From Dysgonomonas hofstadii (GTDB lineage Bacteria > Bacteroidota > Bacteroidia > Bacteroidales > Dysgonomonadaceae): 64,000 nt of DNA. Below, in pieces: positions 62,601-64,000 of the stretch. The DNA lies in assembly GCF_014196915.1 (NCBI RefSeq), contig NZ_JACIEP010000003.1:372001-436000 (forward strand), given 5' to 3'. The translations under genes and the position numbers were made by a program. Every line of letters starts with the position of its first letter. Position 1 is the stretch's first letter. Under the pieces are notes generated by a model that was not told the DNA's origin, made no database searches, and was given only the letters and a program-made list of their open reading frames with translations.

Positions 62601-62822
62601 AACCTGACTGTAGGGTATGATTTCAAGAACCTGTTTCCAAAGATGCCTTTAGCTCAGGCCCGGCTCTATTTTACAGCTCAGAATTTATTTACTATCACCG
62701 GCTATTCGGGTATGGATCCGGAAATAGGTTATGGAGACGATAAAAACTGGGTTTCAGGTATCGATCTAGGCTTTTATCCAAGTCCCAGAACCTTTATGAT
62801 TGGAGTAAACCTTAAGTATTAA
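59619..62822 (+). CDS. SusC/RagA-family TonB-linked outer-membrane protein
   Basis: 1067 residues. After a signal peptide (IAYLAALFCCPLWLKAQ) comes a carboxypeptidase-regulatory-like domain (about 54-130, IRGTVKDTAGESLAGAVVAV), then the SusC-type TonB box region DEIVVVGYGVQKKKLLTGA. The plug (about 150-265) has PLYIIDGVAGG and IDVLKDAASAAIYGARAANG, both diagnostic of SusC. The barrel has the conserved MRTDGSSNFARGHRWGYFPS and ends RTFMIGVNLKY. It imports oligosaccharides with its SusD partner, whose gene begins 15 nt downstream. It comes after the enzyme genes in the operon rather than first. Confidence 0.95.
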   Translation: MRKIKNVVLIKCRNICMIAYLAALFCCPLWLKAQSPNIQLVETKSVSDNTQINHKIRGTVKDTAGESLAGAVVAVKNLPTTGIVTDADGNYELTIPYGSEMVISLIGYASEVIKVEEGRNLYIVILKENAQSLDEIVVVGYGVQKKKLLTGATIQVKGDDLQRLNTVNPLSALQSQSPGVMITQTSGQPGEGFKVNIRGLGTVGSSSPLYIIDGVAGGNIDALNPSDIETIDVLKDAASAAIYGARAANGVILITTKQAKSGKMSVTYDGYYGLQYMYKMPDMLTAKEWINLQNEKSFNNGIMDYMDEIKGKLPAATWNAIQNGEWEGTNWMKEAYNKAAPIQNHSINIVGGSDQSKLSMGFSYTSQEGILGKPVESQYDRYTARVNTEAVLLRGNGFDIIKIGETLNFMHAKKSGIAVGNYYWNSISDYLDGNPLIPNRNESGGFFDYYDMESLGYSNFTSSNPVALTALTAKGLNESTEYRLQSSAYLEIQPVKSLIFRSQFGYKMSAYAYRSYSDIYRLSPTIMNSVDEVIQRSNHNHGLTWDNTLAYSFYVSEDHKFDAVIGQSIEKANLGSNMSATGSNSIFPNSFDHAWLSNTNASTLNEIAVSGAPYSKSTLASFFGRVNYNYKEKYLATIVMRTDGSSNFARGHRWGYFPSVSGGWIISNESFMGSTGNWLDFLKIRASWGQNGNADISNFQYLSTIVFNEEDTFFFNETTPSSSATAGVLGNPSVSWETSEQLDLGLDMSFLSSRLGINFDWYNKKTKDWLVTAPIASVFGVGAPVINGGDVENKGVELAVNWNDKAGDFKYGINVNFAHNKNKVTRIANAEGIIHGNTSVIASGEMYRAQVGYPIGYFYGYKTAGIFQNQEQIDNTEAKYDGVQAGDVIFQDLDNSGTITTDDRTMIGNPHPDFTLGLNLNFSYKGFDLSITSFGAFGQQIATKMPLVYQTTDIFSRWTGEGTSNRYPRLGGHASNLSNFSDLYIEDGDYMKLRNLTVGYDFKNLFPKMPLAQARLYFTAQNLFTITGYSGMDPEIGYGDDKNWVSGIDLGFYPSPRTFMIGVNLKY

Positions 62823-62837
62823 TTTCTAAAAAACACA

Positions 62838-64000
62838 ATGATGACTAGATATTATAGATATATTATTATTGCTTTGTTTGGAGTAATGTTCGTGAACTGC
62901 GAAGGTTTTCTGGACACCGAAAGCTATACAGATAAAAATACAGGTAATTTCCCGACTACAACAGATGATGCCACACAGATGGTGTCGGGTGTATATTCTT
63001 GTTTCTACCCCCCTCAGGACGGGGTTACTTCCACTTACTGGCTAAATGCGCTTCTCAGTTCGGATGATTGTTTTGGCGGGGCTCCATATACAGACAGGGG
63101 CTATCAGGCAATAAATCATTTATTGTGTACAAACCTCAATCAATACCAATCGTACTGGAAAAAGTCGTATAAAGGGATTAGCCGTGCAAACATGGCGCTT
63201 GCCAATCTGGATAAACTGGAAAATGAAGCCCTGAGAAATCAATTGTTGGGAGAAGTCCATATTCTGAGAGCTTATTTTTATTTCGAATTAGTACAATTAT
63301 TCGAGAATATTCCTCTGATGACTACAGTTCCCGAAACAATAGACGAGATAACGAACTATCCCCTACAAGCCAGCCCTGATGAAATCTATGGAATAATTGC
63401 CTATGATTTGAAAAATGCTATAGAACTGATGCCTTCAAACAAATGGGATGCAACAGTTACCGGAACAGGCCACCTCACAAGGTGGGCAGCAGAAGGAATG
63501 CTGGCACGTGTATTTCTATTCTATACAGGATTCTACAACAAGGAGAATCTCCCTTTAATGGGTGACGATTATACTATTACCGGATCGATTTCAAAAGATG
63601 ACGTAGTTAAAGTTCTAGAAGATTGTATAGATAATAGCGGGCACGATTTAGTCGAAGATTTTCGTTCCTTGTGGTCGTATACCAATAGAGCGACACGTAA
63701 AGACTTCTATTTGGCAAAAGATGCCCCTGAATGGGTGGAGGATGGCAAAAACAAGGAACAGGTCATGCATATTCCTTTCAAGACCATGTCTAAATGGTTT
63801 ACTTATGAATCTGTTTACAATAGTTATCGGCTTACTTTAGGGACACGCTCCGATTTCTCAGCGGGCTATTTAGTTAATATGTTTCCGATGGGACATGGAT
63901 GGGGAGCCGGCCCTGTCAATACCAAATTATATGAAGAATGGAAAGCTACCGAACCGAACGATATGCGCAGGGATGCCTCAATAATCGACTTAACGACATT
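62838..64000 (+). CDS. SusD/RagB-family glycan-binding lipoprotein, truncated by window end
   Basis: The frame is open from ATG 62838 to the last base, about 387 codons, with the 3' end missing. A lipobox (FGVMFVNCEGF) is followed by FLDTESYTDKNTGNFPTTTD, then YWKKSYKGISRANMALANLD, LLGEVHILRAYFYFELVQLF and PLQASPDEIYGIIAYDLKNA, the standard SusD pattern with TPR helices (RAYFYFELV, RWAAEGMLARVFLF). SusD proteins bind glycans at the surface and form the lid of the SusC transporter. It is paired with the SusC gene just upstream. A second ATG directly follows the first. Confidence 0.9.
   Translation, partial: MMTRYYRYIIIALFGVMFVNCEGFLDTESYTDKNTGNFPTTTDDATQMVSGVYSCFYPPQDGVTSTYWLNALLSSDDCFGGAPYTDRGYQAINHLLCTNLNQYQSYWKKSYKGISRANMALANLDKLENEALRNQLLGEVHILRAYFYFELVQLFENIPLMTTVPETIDEITNYPLQASPDEIYGIIAYDLKNAIELMPSNKWDATVTGTGHLTRWAAEGMLARVFLFYTGFYNKENLPLMGDDYTITGSISKDDVVKVLEDCIDNSGHDLVEDFRSLWSYTNRATRKDFYLAKDAPEWVEDGKNKEQVMHIPFKTMSKWFTYESVYNSYRLTLGTRSDFSAGYLVNMFPMGHGWGAGPVNTKLYEEWKATEPNDMRRDASIIDLTT

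Noticed and set aside
1-64000. CRISPR arrays, tRNA, rRNA or insertion sequences
   Set aside because: No regularly spaced repeats, no tRNA-like cloverleaf and no transposase reading frame was recognised on either strand.

Overview
The window looks like chromosomal DNA of a Bacteroidales member of the Bacteroidota, possibly Dysgonomonas or a relative. The evidence is a low G+C content, Bacteroidota-type promoters (TTG, about 20 nt, then TAnnTTTG), Mfa/Fim-type fimbrillins, SusC/SusD proteins, a hybrid two-component regulator, DUF4876/DUF6850/DUF4857 proteins, and lipobox signals on many secreted proteins. No rRNA, tRNA, CRISPR array or transposase was seen.

Region 1 (1-12052, minus strand) is one long, tightly packed surface-fimbria gene string. 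In transcription order it holds a major fimbrillin, a FimB/Mfa2-type anchor, a DUF3575 barrel, a TPR/PD40/OmpA peptidoglycan-binding protein, a propeller plus Calx-beta protein, a 166-aa unknown, an Mfa1-like fimbrillin, a fimbrillin-like lipoprotein, two tandem lipocalin-like secreted proteins, and a repeat-type surface protein cut by the window edge.

Region 2 (12053-15153) looks like its phase switch. An AraC-type regulator is enclosed by a perfect 23-bp inverted repeat whose core is a lox-like palindrome, and a tyrosine recombinase gene lies just outside. Two 20-bp tandem repeats, likely an AraC box, lie between the switch and the fimbrillin gene.

Region 3 (15400-20750) holds a DUF1080-PHP fusion and a secreted sugar isomerase-like protein, a TPR/DUF6377 membrane regulator, a 5'(3')-deoxyribonucleotidase and a DeoR-type repressor with a palindromic operator.

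Region 4 (21650-42430) is the most intriguing part. Two TonB-receptor/DUF4876/DUF6850 modules face each other across a 5-gene operon (ABC ATPase, permease, DUF4857, OB-fold-like lipoprotein, PepSY-type membrane protein). The first module also carries a gingipain-like (C25) protease homologue with helical repeats, a lipoprotein and an amino-acid permease. All three operons share a palindrome of the form ATACCTAT-TT-ATAGGTAT at their promoters, so they are probably one regulon. I suggest an uncharacterised envelope uptake system, by analogy with PepSY/TonB metal or siderophore systems, but the substrate is not visible in the sequence.

Region 5 (42500-49830) contains a decayed gene, a giant repeat-containing surface protein with its small secreted partner (visibly richer in G+C than the rest), and an orphan 110-aa ORF.

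Region 6 (49846-64000) is a polysaccharide utilisation locus. A hybrid two-component regulator is divergent from a GH26-like protein, a Tat-exported FAD oxidoreductase, a GH16 glucanase, a second FAD oxidoreductase, SusC and a truncated SusD. A 15-bp direct repeat with 21-bp period in the divergent region is the likely regulator site. The GH26-like protein lacks the usual acid/base glutamate.
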